Source of the DNA: Rhizophagus irregularis
Lineage: Eukaryota > Glomeromycota > Glomeromycetes > Glomerales > Glomeraceae
NCBI RefSeq assembly: GCF_026210795.1
Contig: NC_089431.1
Location: 5,084,001-5,148,000, forward strand
Length of the DNA stretch: 64,000 bases
Direction of reading: 5' to 3'
A model generated the notes under the pieces. That model saw nothing but the letters and a program-made list of their open reading frames with translations, ran no database searches and had not been told where the DNA came from. Every line of letters begins with the position of its first letter. Position 1 is the stretch's first letter. Shown here in pieces: positions 12,552 to 23,030 of the stretch. A program made the translations under genes and the position numbers.

Positions 12552-13087
12552 TTACATTTTATTTTATTTTATTTTTTTCTTTTTCTCAAAAATATGCAAT
12601 GCGTCCGACTTTAGTAAATCATCGTCTATTATCATTACATAAAATATATCTTCATATGAATATATGAACAGAAATAACTGCCCAGTGAATTCTTATTTAA
12701 TAAATTAAATGTTTTAAACAATGTTACGATTATTAAAGTGATAGGCAATCAAGTAAACGAAAAGATTTATATACAGTGAAATAAATGCAAATGTATACAA
12801 TGTTACATAGCCCACGTCAAATGTATCAATCGCACAAGTTGCACGATTCGAAAGATATAAAGCATGAAAACAATCTAAAGGTTAACCAACGATTAATATT
12901 ATTATTTATATGGTCGAAAATATTTAGTTAAATGTTTGTGGAACGTATGATCTGTTGCACATCTCTAACCTGCATTAAAGTTACTTTACGGAGGTAATTT
13001 TAACCGGTCAATGGTTAAACAAGTGTGTTCGAAAAAAAAAAAAAAGTTTGCACAAATTATTTCTCATATCTTCCTTTCAAGATTAAA
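12552..13087 (+). promoter_or_regulatory. upstream region of the first tandem BTB gene, with shared module
   Basis: About 12778-12925 matches 14966-15055 and 16925-17040, and 12932-13009 matches 17694-17761 (TTGCACATCTCT, CCTGCATTAAA, GGAGGTAATTTTAACCGGT). The second block ends about 78 nt before the ATG. Retention of these blocks in two genes with otherwise diverged spacers suggests promoter or 5' UTR function, or a recent shared origin. Confidence 0.5.
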
Positions 13088-14722
13088 ATGGCCGATAATA
13101 AACTTTTACCGAAATTATCACAAAATCTACTTGAAATTTTAGATGATAAAGAATATTATGATATCACAATTGAAGTTGGTAGTGACCCTTATGTGAAAGT
13201 ATTTCGTGCCCATATGGTTATTTTAGATTATCGTTCTCCTTATTTGCGTAGAATTTTATCAACTAATAAAAAGAAAAATGATGGAATTTTGACAAATATT
13301 AAATTACCAAATATTTCACCTGAAATTTTTCATGTATTATTAAGGTACGAAAGACTTAATATTTTTACTTTTTTTTCGCTAAAATATATATGTGTATATA
13401 TATATTTTTTTAATACATACGTTTAATATTTGTTCAGATATATTTATGGAGGAAGTCTTTCTTTAGAAGAATATGATATTTCAGATCTCATTAAAATCTT
13501 GGTTACTGCTAACGAACTTAGCCTTCAAGAGTTAATTCATTATATAGAATCTTTTTTAATTAAAAACAAAACAAACTGGATGGAACAAAATTTTGAATTA
13601 ATATATCAGACAAGCTTTGAAACCGATTCTTTCCCAGAACTACAAAAATATTGTACTGATTTAATTTCCAAGGAACCAGATAAGATATTTAATTCTCCAA
13701 ATTTTTCTACAATTCCAGAAAGACTTCTAATTACGCTTGTTCAAAAAGATAATCTTCAAATGAAAGAAATTCAAGTATGGGAGCATGTAATTAAATGGGG
13801 ACTCGCTCAAAACCCGGAACTCCCTTCTGATCCTACAAGCTTTTCAAAAGATGATTTCAATACTTTAAAACATACTTTACAACAATGTCTTTCTTTTATC
13901 AGATTCCATGATTTAAATCCAAAAGAATTTTCAAAAAAAGTATTACCTTATAAGAGAATTTTCCCAAAGGAATTATATAAAGAATTATTAGATTATTTTT
14001 TAGATGATGACAGCAAGGAAACATTACCTCGTATATCTAATTTAAAACAAACATCTACAGTAGATGATATTCGTAGAGTTACAAATAGTGATAAAAAGCC
14101 ACAAGAAGATATATCAATGGAATCAGGTACATTTACAAAACTTGATGAGAATAAGCAAAATGTTTCAACTAACAATATTAAAAATATTGATTCAAAAATA
14201 ATTACATTTCAACATGCTGATATTATTTCAAAATGGATTAATAGATTAAAAAGTACAGACAAGCCAACTACTTCATATGAATTCAAATTATTATATCGTG
14301 ATTCTCGTGATTGGTCTAGTGGATTTCTTAACAGGTTTAAAAAGTTCCATGAAATTTGTCTAAATCAACCTCATACTGTAACAGTTGTTAAAGTTGAAGG
14401 TAGTAATGAAATTCTTGGAGGATATAATCCGATTGGATGGAAATTTGATGGTGATTATGGTGTTACTAAGGATAGCTTTATATTCTCCTTTAATAATCAT
14501 AACGTTGAAAATTACATTTTAAGCCGTGTAAAGAATGAAAAGGAGGCTATAAGGAAGATTCTCTATTTAAGTCAAGGTCCATCATTTGGTGACCTGTACT
14601 TATTCCAAAGTGCTAGCAATCAATTAAAAATCAGTTGTAAAAATACAACTTATGAAAAACCGATCAGTAGAATTAACGATTCAATCATTTTAGAATTTGA
14701 ATTATTTAAAATTGATATTTAA
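13088..14722 (+). CDS. BTB-BACK-TLDc domain protein, 513 aa (tandem copy 1)
   Basis: Exon 1 is 13088-13344, intron 13345-13437 (GTACGA...CAG, 93 bp), exon 2 is 13438-14722; joined length 1542 nt. An in-frame upstream run is open, but the ATG at 13088 (MADNKLLPKLSQN) matches all paralogues. BTB is about 1-100, BACK about 105-215 (EIQVWEHVIKWG) and TLDc about 330-513 (LLYRDSRDWSSGF, GGYNPIGWKFDGDYG). The BACK-TLDc linker is longer than in most neighbours (about 215-290; polar, with TSTVDDIRRVTNSDKK) and is shared only with the gene at 17827. This pair is therefore the youngest duplication in the window. The conserved GYNPIEW is GYNPIGW in both. Confidence 0.94.
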
Positions 14723-15333
14723 ATAGAGAGTGAAATGTTTTGTTGATTTTGTTATAAATAGAGAGAATTCCAAATATTTTATAATATAAAAATAAATAAA
14801 TGTTTGTTTTAAGTCATCTTGATAATAATCTGGCCAATCGCCGCATTACTAGTAGTATATCGAATTTCTTAATTTGTCTGTAAATCATAAAAAAAATTTA
14901 ATAACTAAAAATTTACTTATTTATCCCGGCAAAAAAAAAAAATTTTTTATTTATTTTGTATATATAGAGGAATAAATGCAAATGATACAATCTTAAGTGT
15001 CAAATGTATCAGTTGCGTAAGTCGAAGAATATAAACATGACAAAGATGTTAAATTGGTCCTGGGATCAAAGTCTTTGCAGTCCTACTACATGCAAAAAGA
15101 CCGGACTAAAAAGACGCAGTAATGGAAAAAGTCGGGGTTGAGCGACTTAAGTCTTAAGTCGGTTCGTTTCATTCGATTTGATACATCGGTTCCAAATCGT
15201 ACTGACTCGGATCTGGACTGAAGTGACAAAATGGAACCAAACACAAAGTTACAGTCACGTGATATTTGATTGTACTACAAGCAACCCTCCTATTCATTAA
15301 TAACTTGCCGATAAAAATTTGTATTACGAATAT
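14723..15333. other. intergenic with an orphan copy of the BTB upstream block
   Basis: 14966-15055 (AATAAATGCAAATG, GTCAAATGTATCAG, AAGTCGAAGAATATAAAC) matches the upstream blocks of both tandem genes but has no gene after it. A GTC/GAC-rich stretch of unknown origin follows (15058-15245). The first copy of the LINE target duplication lies at 15321-15333. Confidence 0.5.
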
Positions 15334-16457
15334 CTTTTTTTTTTTAAATTAATAACGCGTTTATTTATTTATTAATCATTTTACAGAAAAGATTACATAA
15401 ATATCAAAACACTTAGAAGGCAAATTAATTTACTCTCTATAACTAAAGTATTCGAAAAAATAATATCTACTAATATCTATCTAATCTAATTTAGAAAAAA
15501 AAACTAAACTAATTTTATAGTTAAATTCCAATTTTTCGTATCTTTTCCTTCTGTGAACCTACTAATTATTTTATTTTTCGTTACTAATTTAATATTTTGT
15601 TCTCTATTTTTGTATTTTTCACTAATTTTTAATTTTTTTCTTTGATTTTCTATACTTTATCTTCGCACTTCATATCCCAATCTATAAATTTTCTAACTTT
15701 TATCTGATTTTTTAATACCTAAACTCTGTTCTATCTCATTGACTTCATTACACTTTTTGTTCCAAAACTCGTTCTTTAACGCATTAAAACAAAAAATCCA
15801 AAGCTCGTTATTAATAACTTCTTTCTCGTCTTTAGTATCTTTTGATAACGTATTAAATTTCCGATTATAAACTCCTCTAATAAATTCCCAATATTTCTCT
15901 TTTCCAAGTAAAACTTATGATTTTTCGTATAAAATCTTTTAAAAACTAAAATTTATGTTTTGTAAAAATTTGATTTTTTCATGCTTTTCTTCCTTCAATA
16001 AACTTTCTTCAAGATTACTAATCAAAAGTTCCAAAACTTTTTTTATCGTTAATTTTTATATAACACTTCATACGTTGGTAAATCCTTTAAAAAATTTTTA
16101 ATTTTCTATGAACGCCCCATACATCATCTTTCTCAATTTCCCATGATGTATAATTATTTCTATTACTAATAAACTGTAATGTTTTATTCCAATCGAATTC
16201 GTCCTTATAATTATAATAAAAGAGATCTTCCACCTTACTACTATTAAGCATTTCATTTTTCCAAATTAATTCAGAACACTTTTTACGCCACGCTCTAAGG
16301 CTCTAAGCCCTCCTGAAATTAAAATTTTCTTCCAATAAAGATTAAATTCATCAAAAGACATTGCCTCATCTATAATATTCATCTTATACGCCTTAGAATC
16401 CATCATCGCTTTATTATTTACTAATTCCTCTCTTAACTTTAGCCTTATTTTATCTAT
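15334..16457 (-). mobile_element. 5'-truncated LINE fragment with target-site duplication
   Basis: A 13-bp direct repeat (GTATTACGAATAT) flanks the element at 15321-15333 and 16458-16470. The element begins at its 3' end with an oligo-T run (minus-strand poly(A)) at 15335-15345. The minus strand keeps long coding stretches in shifted frames: one with SKAYKMNIIDEAMSFDEF, one with AWRKKCSELIWKNEM and DDVWGVHRKLKIF, and one with YWEFIRGVYNRKFNTLSKD and ending SLGIKK. These look like the C-terminal part of a LINE ORF2, after the reverse transcriptase. The reverse transcriptase itself is missing, as expected from 5' truncation. Several frameshifts are present, although the target repeat is still perfect. 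Confidence 0.75.
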
Positions 16458-16470
16458 GTATTACGAATAT

Positions 16471-17097
16471 TAAATATATAGATAATCTTTTTTTATTCAA
16501 TATACACATATATAAATATATATCGACTGCAATAAAAATATTCCCATTATATTGACTCATTTTAATACCCAACAATTTTCATCATTTCTTTATTTTAATA
16601 AGTCACGAACAAATATCTAATAAACAGTAAAAAGCGAAAATCTTTAAAACAAAATGACAATTTATCAATAATAGAACTTGATAAGTTAAAGCAAATCATT
16701 ACTGAAAAGATACGTGTTAATGATCATATGTTTTTATGAAATTTGAAAAAAAGGATCAAGATGGTGACAATTCACAAAATAATAATAAATATAATTTATG
16801 CTTATATATTTATTATATTATTGAGCACGTAATACTGCATTATTTTAACGAACTTTTTATCAAATTAAAAAATTTATATTTATCCCGATTTAAAAAATCA
16901 TATATTTATTTTAGTTTTTATAAACGGACAACTTACGTAGTCTACGTCAAATGTATCAAATTCATAAGTCGAAGGATATCAATCTAAAGATTAACCAGTT
17001 AATTTAACGATTGATATATAATTTATAAGGTCGGAAATTGTACTGGCTTAGATATTAAGTTGCAAAGATCGTTTTAAAAAGAGTATATCTTTACTGA
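16471..17097. other. intergenic; second copy of the distal BTB upstream block
   Basis: 16925-17040 (TACGTCAAATGTATCAAA, AAGTCGAAGGATATC, AGATTAACCAG) matches 12790-12925 upstream of the first tandem gene. The open frame at 16736-16987 is low-complexity and crosses this block, so it is not called a gene. Confidence 0.5.
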
Positions 17098-17662
17098 GTC
17101 CGGTCCGATGATCTTTCTGAGTCCAGTCATGTCAATTTTTAGCACAGTCATATGAATTTTGATGCAGACCGAATTTAAACTTTGATCAGACTTCGCTACC
17201 ATCGGACTGAGTTAACTGTGCTAAGTCCTGTGATTTTGATCAATCGGACCGAACTAATTCTACATGACCGATCTACATTTTATCTTTTTATTAATTGTGG
17301 ATTTAAATAAACATTTTTTATACAATAAAATGTTTAAAAACTTGTAACAAAAATTAATTGCATCTTAATTTATTGAAATAAAAGGTTCTTAGAAATTTAT
17401 ATATATTCTATCATCTACTAAAACCATTATCTCATTAAATATTTAATAGTAAAAAAAAAAATTTTTTTCATAATAACTCATTATAAAGCGAAACAGCAAA
17501 AAAAAATAAAGATCGTGTAGATCAAGCTTTATAATCAATCAATCGGACCCAAGTAATTTTAAGCGAATTACTGGACCGTGTGGTCTAATGATCCGGACCC
17601 AAATTCACATGACTGTGCTAAAAATTGACGTGACTGGACTCAGAAGGATCATCAGACCGGAC
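17098..17662. mobile_element. non-autonomous element with 61-bp inverted repeats
   Basis: 17098-17158 and 17602-17662 form inverted arms, 57 of 61 positions matching (GTCCGGTCYGATGATC, CTGAGTCCAGTCA, TTTTTAGCACAGTCA). The interior has further CGGACC/GGTCCG words and no coding capacity. It lies between the distal and proximal upstream blocks of the gene at 17827, which are adjacent in the gene at 13088, so it arrived after the duplication. No target duplication was found with confidence, so the superfamily stays open. Confidence 0.7.
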
Positions 17663-17693
17663 ACCATAAGGCATAACCTTCTTAAAAATGTTT

Positions 17694-17761
17694 AGTTTGT
17701 GGAACTGTTGCACATCTCTGACCTGCATTAAATTACTATAAGGAGGTAATTTTAACCGGTC
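17694..17761 (+). promoter_or_regulatory. proximal upstream module shared by the tandem BTB genes
   Basis: Matches 12932-13009 nearly base for base (GTTGCACATCTCT, ACCTGCATTAAA, GGAGGTAATTTTAACCGGTC) and lies 66-133 nt before the ATG. It is probably core promoter or leader. The function is inferred only from conservation between two recent copies. Confidence 0.45.
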
Positions 17762-17826
17762 GACGGTTTATGTTAAAAAAGAAAGGTTGAACAAATTTTT
17801 TCATCCTTTTTCTTTCAAAGATTATA

Positions 17827-19458
17827 ATGGCTGATAATAAATTTTTACCGAGATTATCACAAAATTTACTCGAAATTTTGGATGATAAAGAATATTATGA
17901 TATTACAATTGAAGTTGGTAGTGACACTTATGTGAAAGTATTTCATGCCCATATGGTTATTTTGAATTATCGTTCTCCTTATTTGCGTAGAATTTTATCA
18001 ACTAACAAAAAGAAAAATGATGGAATATTGACACATATTAAATTACCAAATGTTTCACCTGATTTTTTTCATGTATTATTAAGGTACAAGAGTTTATATT
18101 CTTATTCTTTTGCGTAAAAGTATGTGTATTTTTAATTTACAAACATTTGATTTTTTTTTTTCAGATATGTTTATGGGGGAAGACTTTCTTTAGAAGAATA
18201 TGATATTTCAGATATCATTAAAATCTTGGTTACTGCTAATGAACTTAGCCTTCAAGAGTTAACTCCTTATATAGAATCTTTTTTAATTAAATATAAAACA
18301 AACTGGTTGGAACAAAATTTTGAATTAATATATCAAACAAGTTTCGAAACCGATTCTTTTCCAGAACTTCGAAAATATTGTACTAATTTAATTTCTAAAG
18401 AACCAGACAAGATATTTAATTCTCCAAATTTTTCTTCAATTCCAGAAAGACTTTTAATCACACTCATCCAAAAAGATGAACTTCAAATGAAAGAAATTCA
18501 AGTATGGGAGCATGTAATTAAATGGGGACTCGCTCAAAACCCGGAACTCCCTTCTGATCCTACAAGCTTTTCAAAAGATGATTTCAATACTTTAAAACAT
18601 ACTTTACATCATTGTATTCCTTTTATTAGATTTCGCAATATAACTTCGAGGGAATTTTTGAAGAAAGTAAAATCTTATAAAAAAATTTTACCAAAGGAAT
18701 TATATAATGATTTATTAGAATATTTTTTGGATAATGACAGCGAGGAATCATTACCTCGTATATCTATTTTAAAACAAAAATCTACATTGGATATTTCTAG
18801 AGTTACAAATAGTGATAAGGAGTCGCAAGAAAATGTGCCAACAGAGCGATTAATGGGATATGATAATATTTTATTAAATAAACAGAAAGTTTTAACTAAC
18901 AGTATTAAAAATATTGATTCTAAGATAATTACATTCCAACATACTGAAATAATTTCAAAATGGATTGATAGATTAGAAATTACAGACAAATTAACAAATT
19001 TATATGAATTCAAATTATTATATCGTCATTCTCGTGATAGGTCTAGTGGAATTTTGAACAGGTTTAAAAAGTTCCATGAAATTTGTGTAAATCAACCTCA
19101 TACTGTAACATTTGCTAAAGTTGAAGGTAGTAACGAAATTCTTGGAGGATATAATCCGATTGGATGGGAATTTGGTAGTGGTTATGATGTTACTAAGGAT
19201 AGCTTTATATTCTCCTTTAATAATTATTATAGTGTTGAAAATTACATTTTAAGTCGCGTAAAGAATGAAAAGGAAGCTATAAGTAAGATTTCCTCTTTAA
19301 ATCAAGGTCCATCATTTGGTGGTGACTTTACCTTATTCCGAAGTTTTGGGAATAAATTAGAATTCTATTGTAAAAATACAAATTATGAAAAACCGATCAG
19401 TAAAATTAGTAGTGGATCAACCATTTTAGAATTTGAATTATTTAAAATTGATATTTAA
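17827..19458 (+). CDS. BTB-BACK-TLDc domain protein, 516 aa (tandem copy 2)
   Basis: Exon 1 is 17827-18083, intron 18084-18164 (GTACAA...CAG after a T-run, 81 bp), exon 2 is 18165-19458; joined length 1551 nt. Domains are as in the copy at 13088: BTB about 1-100, BACK about 105-215, TLDc about 335-516. Differences concentrate in the linker (ERLMGYDNILLNKQKV here) and in TLDc loops, while a stretch of BACK (IQVWEHVIKWGLAQNPELPS) is unchanged. Both genes end in FELFKIDI, unlike the FEVFQII ending of the other paralogues. Their 3' flanks also match (AAATAGAGAGT then AAATGTTTTGTTGATTTT). The frame is intact. Confidence 0.94.
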
Positions 19459-20750
19459 ATAGAGAGTAAAATGTTTTGTTGATTTTTTGTCATAGATAGA
19501 AAAAATTCCGAATATTTTATAGTAAAAAATAAAAAATGTTTTATGACATCCTGATAGATAATTAGATAATTTGTTTTGAGGTTGGCCATTGTACTGAATT
19601 TCAAATTATGTAAAATTTTGGGAAAATAAGTTTTACGAGGAATTGCATCCTATATAAATTACAGTGCTTTATTATTCGTATTGACTTATAATAAACTATA
19701 TATTCATATCTATTTTCAATAATTAAATTATTTTATACGTATTAATTAGAGTTTCTATTTCCTAGCTTCTCCATTAATAATATTACAATTGACTTTTTTC
19801 CAAATAAGCAAAAAATAACGCTGCGTCAACCAATATCCTAACTCTAATCTGACTTTAGTAAATATCATCGCGTACTATCATCATGTACTAAACTTCACTG
19901 TTAATTATTATTCTTATAATTTCCTAAATGATGATACTTTCAATTACTATACAGTACTAATTTTACCAATCCTATAGGAGATACTGAGGAATCATTAAAA
20001 AAAGCTTGGTTAAAGGCTAGAGAAAAGGCGAGGGAGTTAAAAGACAGGTATCATAAGACTACAAAAGTATATATTCGATGTTCTTACATCGAGAAATTAA
20101 ATAAACAGAATAAATAAATTAAATTCAACATGAAGTCTTAAATAATTTGATGCATCCAGTCTAAGAATAAATTCACGTGTGTAGGGGAACTCATTAAACG
20201 TAAATAATTTATAATAATCATAGGGAATATTTTTAAATATTCTCCATAGTAGTTAGTCACTTTACTGAAATTGATGAAATCTGGTTTAGCAACTAATATT
20301 AAGAATACCTTTTTATCGAAACCAATAAATTTAATAAAAGTATAAATTAGTCAAATATATTAATAATATTTCCAAATATTTATTATTTATTATGTTGTGT
20401 AACATAAGTAATCACATGATCACATGACCTCGAAAAATTTGATTTTTTAATTCTTTTTTGTTATATCCTTTACAACTTTTTCCATAATTCTGATTCCCCT
20501 TAAGATGGAATTTTCACTCTTTGGTCGATCACTTTTTGTGTTTTGTCTATCTTTTCGGTAAAAGTCGAAAATTTATTCCCATTCTTTACATTCTTTATTC
20601 TTTATTCCTTTTACTCGAAGATACATTTAATCACGTGATTATTAATAATATGGACTATAGATAAAATTAAGTAATTTAAAAAATTGATATACTTTGAAGA
20701 AGAAAGTCCTAACACATATTTTTATCTTTAAAGGAATTTTTACAAATAAA
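19459..20750. other. intergenic with a short charged open frame and an orphan leader
   Basis: 19978-20117 (+) follows a CTATAG acceptor-like site and reads 45 charged codons (ESLKKAWLKAREKARELKD) to a TAA; I do not recognise it. 20578-20612 is a 35-nt exact copy of the block upstream of the gene at 4954, without a BTB gene after it. The rest is AT-rich. Confidence 0.4.
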
Positions 20751-20896
20751 ACCACTCCGTCCACCCTAGAATCTAAAGGCTATATTGAATTAATGGAAGA
20801 ATGCTGACATTCTGATCCAGGTATAAGACAACAGCTCGTGATATATGTAGTAGAATCACGGAAATGTTTTGGAAGGAACGTGAACGTGATAATAGC
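20751..20896 (+). pseudogene. protein kinase C-lobe fragment
   Basis: The plus strand reads LRPPTLESKGYIELMEEC, then a TGA where the intact kinases have Trp, then HSDPG and, after a frameshift, TARDICSRITEMFW. This corresponds to the last part of the kinase domain in the genes at 45032 and 53518 (GYIKLMEECWHTD). Only about 50 codons are left. Confidence 0.75.
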
Positions 20897-22083
20897 AAAA
20901 AATCCTATAAAATCATCGGTTATTGGAATATGATTTAATAAAAATCTTGTGTATATCTTTTTAAATAAATTTCTTACATATTTATTACAAGAAAAATAAT
21001 ATGTCTACACTCTACAACTCAGGTTTAAGTAGCACATAAATACACTATAACTTTTTAACAGCATCTTCCTTTAGATAAAAATAAATTCCTTAATGTGAAA
21101 TCTTCTTTACCCTAAAAAATACACGTAAAATAATGAAAAATCTATATTTAGACTCTTTACTGATTATGTATGAAAGCATAATTATGATTTTCCACTTAGA
21201 AAAAATGTTAAAATTAAGGTATTTACATTATTAACAAATGCGTGCATATCACAAAATTTTAATACTGAAGAAAATGTTATATTAACTTATCAGAATATAT
21301 TGACTATATGGAAATATCGTAATTTCTCCATAAAATATCATATAATTAAAATTTTCTTAGTTTTAAAAAAAAAAGTAAGTTTACGATGATCAACTTTTTA
21401 CAGCTTGTCCAGCACAGGTATTACAAGAAGCTTTGCCGTGTGATGATATGGTCATTGTCAATCGAGGCTTAAGGCTGGGTAAAAACAATTACTGATATAG
21501 GTTTTTGTTTAAGAATTCCAAAATAATACTCGGTAAATACAAATCTGCCCCCGTCGACCTCCTAATTTTTTTTTCTATTATTCTTATATTCTAGATTCTA
21601 AATCATTAATTATATTAACATGATGTTTAGAGAATATAATTTTTCTAAATGATATATTTACACCTGATACTACTCAAGAAGATAATACAGTAAATTTGAA
21701 ATCCTATAAAGGATGAAGTTCTTATGATGATTAATATTGAATTTTGCGTATTTTTATGATAACGAATTAAAATTATTTAAAGAAATTGTTTATGGAAATA
21801 GCATTAGATTATTATTATTTTATAATAATATTATCAATTTACTGACGTTCACGCAATTATGAATTTGATAACAAATTTAATAAATTGATGAATAATTGAA
21901 TTTTTAATTAATAAAATTTTAAATTAACTGGTTTTTAAAACCATCATAAGCATGTAATTTTATTATATTGTATTTAACAAATAAATTTCATTATTTTTAT
22001 TTTATAAAATAAAATAATTTTGTGAAAAGATTTAACGAAAAATAATAATTAGTACTACTTCAGGTATAATTTTTTTTAAAAAA
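20897..22083. other. intergenic, nothing firmly recognised
   Basis: Very AT-rich. One GC-richer patch (21395-21480, plus) reads ACPAQVLQEALPCDDMVIVN, which might be an old transposase fragment, but the support is too weak to call. Confidence 0.35.
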
Positions 22084-22829
22084 AGATTAGTTACAAAAAT
22101 AACTAAGTAAAATTCTGTTCAGGCTGTAACCTTGGGCGGATACTCTGCAGCGCGCACTATCTTCCATTTGCCATTTCTGACCCGTTACCAATAATTCTTA
22201 TATCAAAACTATCAGCAGGGGATCCATTCCCATAAGTGGTGTTTATGACGACCATGTTTGCAAAACCATTACGGATTTCCTTCCTTGAGCATTCCCTATA
22301 TCAAAAAACTAAGATTAGTTACAAAATAACTAAGTAAAGATTCCGTTCAAACTGTAACCTTAGATGCAACTGGGCGGATTCCACCCGGTCGTAAACCCTA
22401 CAGTGCGCACCATCCCTTCATACTTACCATATATAGTGGCCTCTCTAATATTTTTGGCAGAACTACTTCCATTTATCATTTCTCCTTGAGCATTCCCTAT
22501 ATCAAAAAATTGAGATTAGTTACAAAATAACTAAGTAAAGATCCCGTTCAAGCTGTAACCTTGGATGCAACTGGGCGGATACCACCCGGTCGTAAACCCT
22601 ACAGTGCGCACCAACCCTTCATACTTACCATATATAGTGGCCTCTCTAATATTTTTGGCAGAACTACTTCCATTTATCATTCTATTCCTTATATCAAAAA
22701 ATTAAGATTAGTTACAAAATAACTAAGTAAAGATTCCGTTCAGGCTGTAACCTTGGATGCAACTGAGCGGATACCACCCGGTCGTAAACCCTACAGTGCG
22801 CAACATCCCTTTATACTTACCATATATAA
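22084..22829. repeat. tandem repeat, about four units of 190-230 bp with exon-like segments
   Basis: The motif AGATTAGTTACAAAATAACT recurs at 22084, 22312, 22513 and 22705. Each unit carries CTGTAACCTTGG, CGGATACCACCCGGTCGT and CTACAGTGCGCA. On the minus strand, two units read a TTTGATATAG acceptor, then an open segment (MINGSSSAKNIREATIYG), then GTAAGTAT, as a real exon would. The first unit instead holds a different open segment (NGFANMVVINTTYG, SFDIRIIGNGSEM). Units 2 and 3 are the most alike. GC is well above the flanks. It may be an exon-duplicated host gene fragment or a satellite derived from one. Confidence 0.7.
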
Positions 22830-22896
22830 CTTAGAAATGATTTCTTCCTATGATGTCTGGTCATAAGATATAGATAAGATATGGATATTAAGAAAT

Positions 22897-23030
22897 ATTA
22901 AAAATAAAAATTTTTTTAGATAAGATATTAATAAGATATAAATAAGATAAATATTAAAAATAAAAATTTTTTTAGATAAGATATTAATAAGATATAAATA
23001 AGATATAAATATTAAGAAATATCAAACTGT
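22897..23030. repeat. AT-rich tandem repeat, period about 55 bp
   Basis: Two copies of ATTAAAAATAAAAATTTTTT followed by AGATAAGATATTAATAAGAT. It is low-complexity with no coding potential and directly follows the larger tandem repeat. Confidence 0.6.

Noticed and set aside
16736-16987. 83-codon plus-strand frame
   Set aside because: Tyr/Lys/Phe-rich low complexity overlapping a duplicated promoter block.
19978-20117. Charged 45-codon frame after an acceptor-like site
   Set aside because: Could be a last exon, but no upstream exon or paralogue was found.
21395-21480. GC-richer patch reading CPAQVLQEALPCDDMVIVN
   Set aside because: Possible transposase remnant, but too short and without matching flanks.
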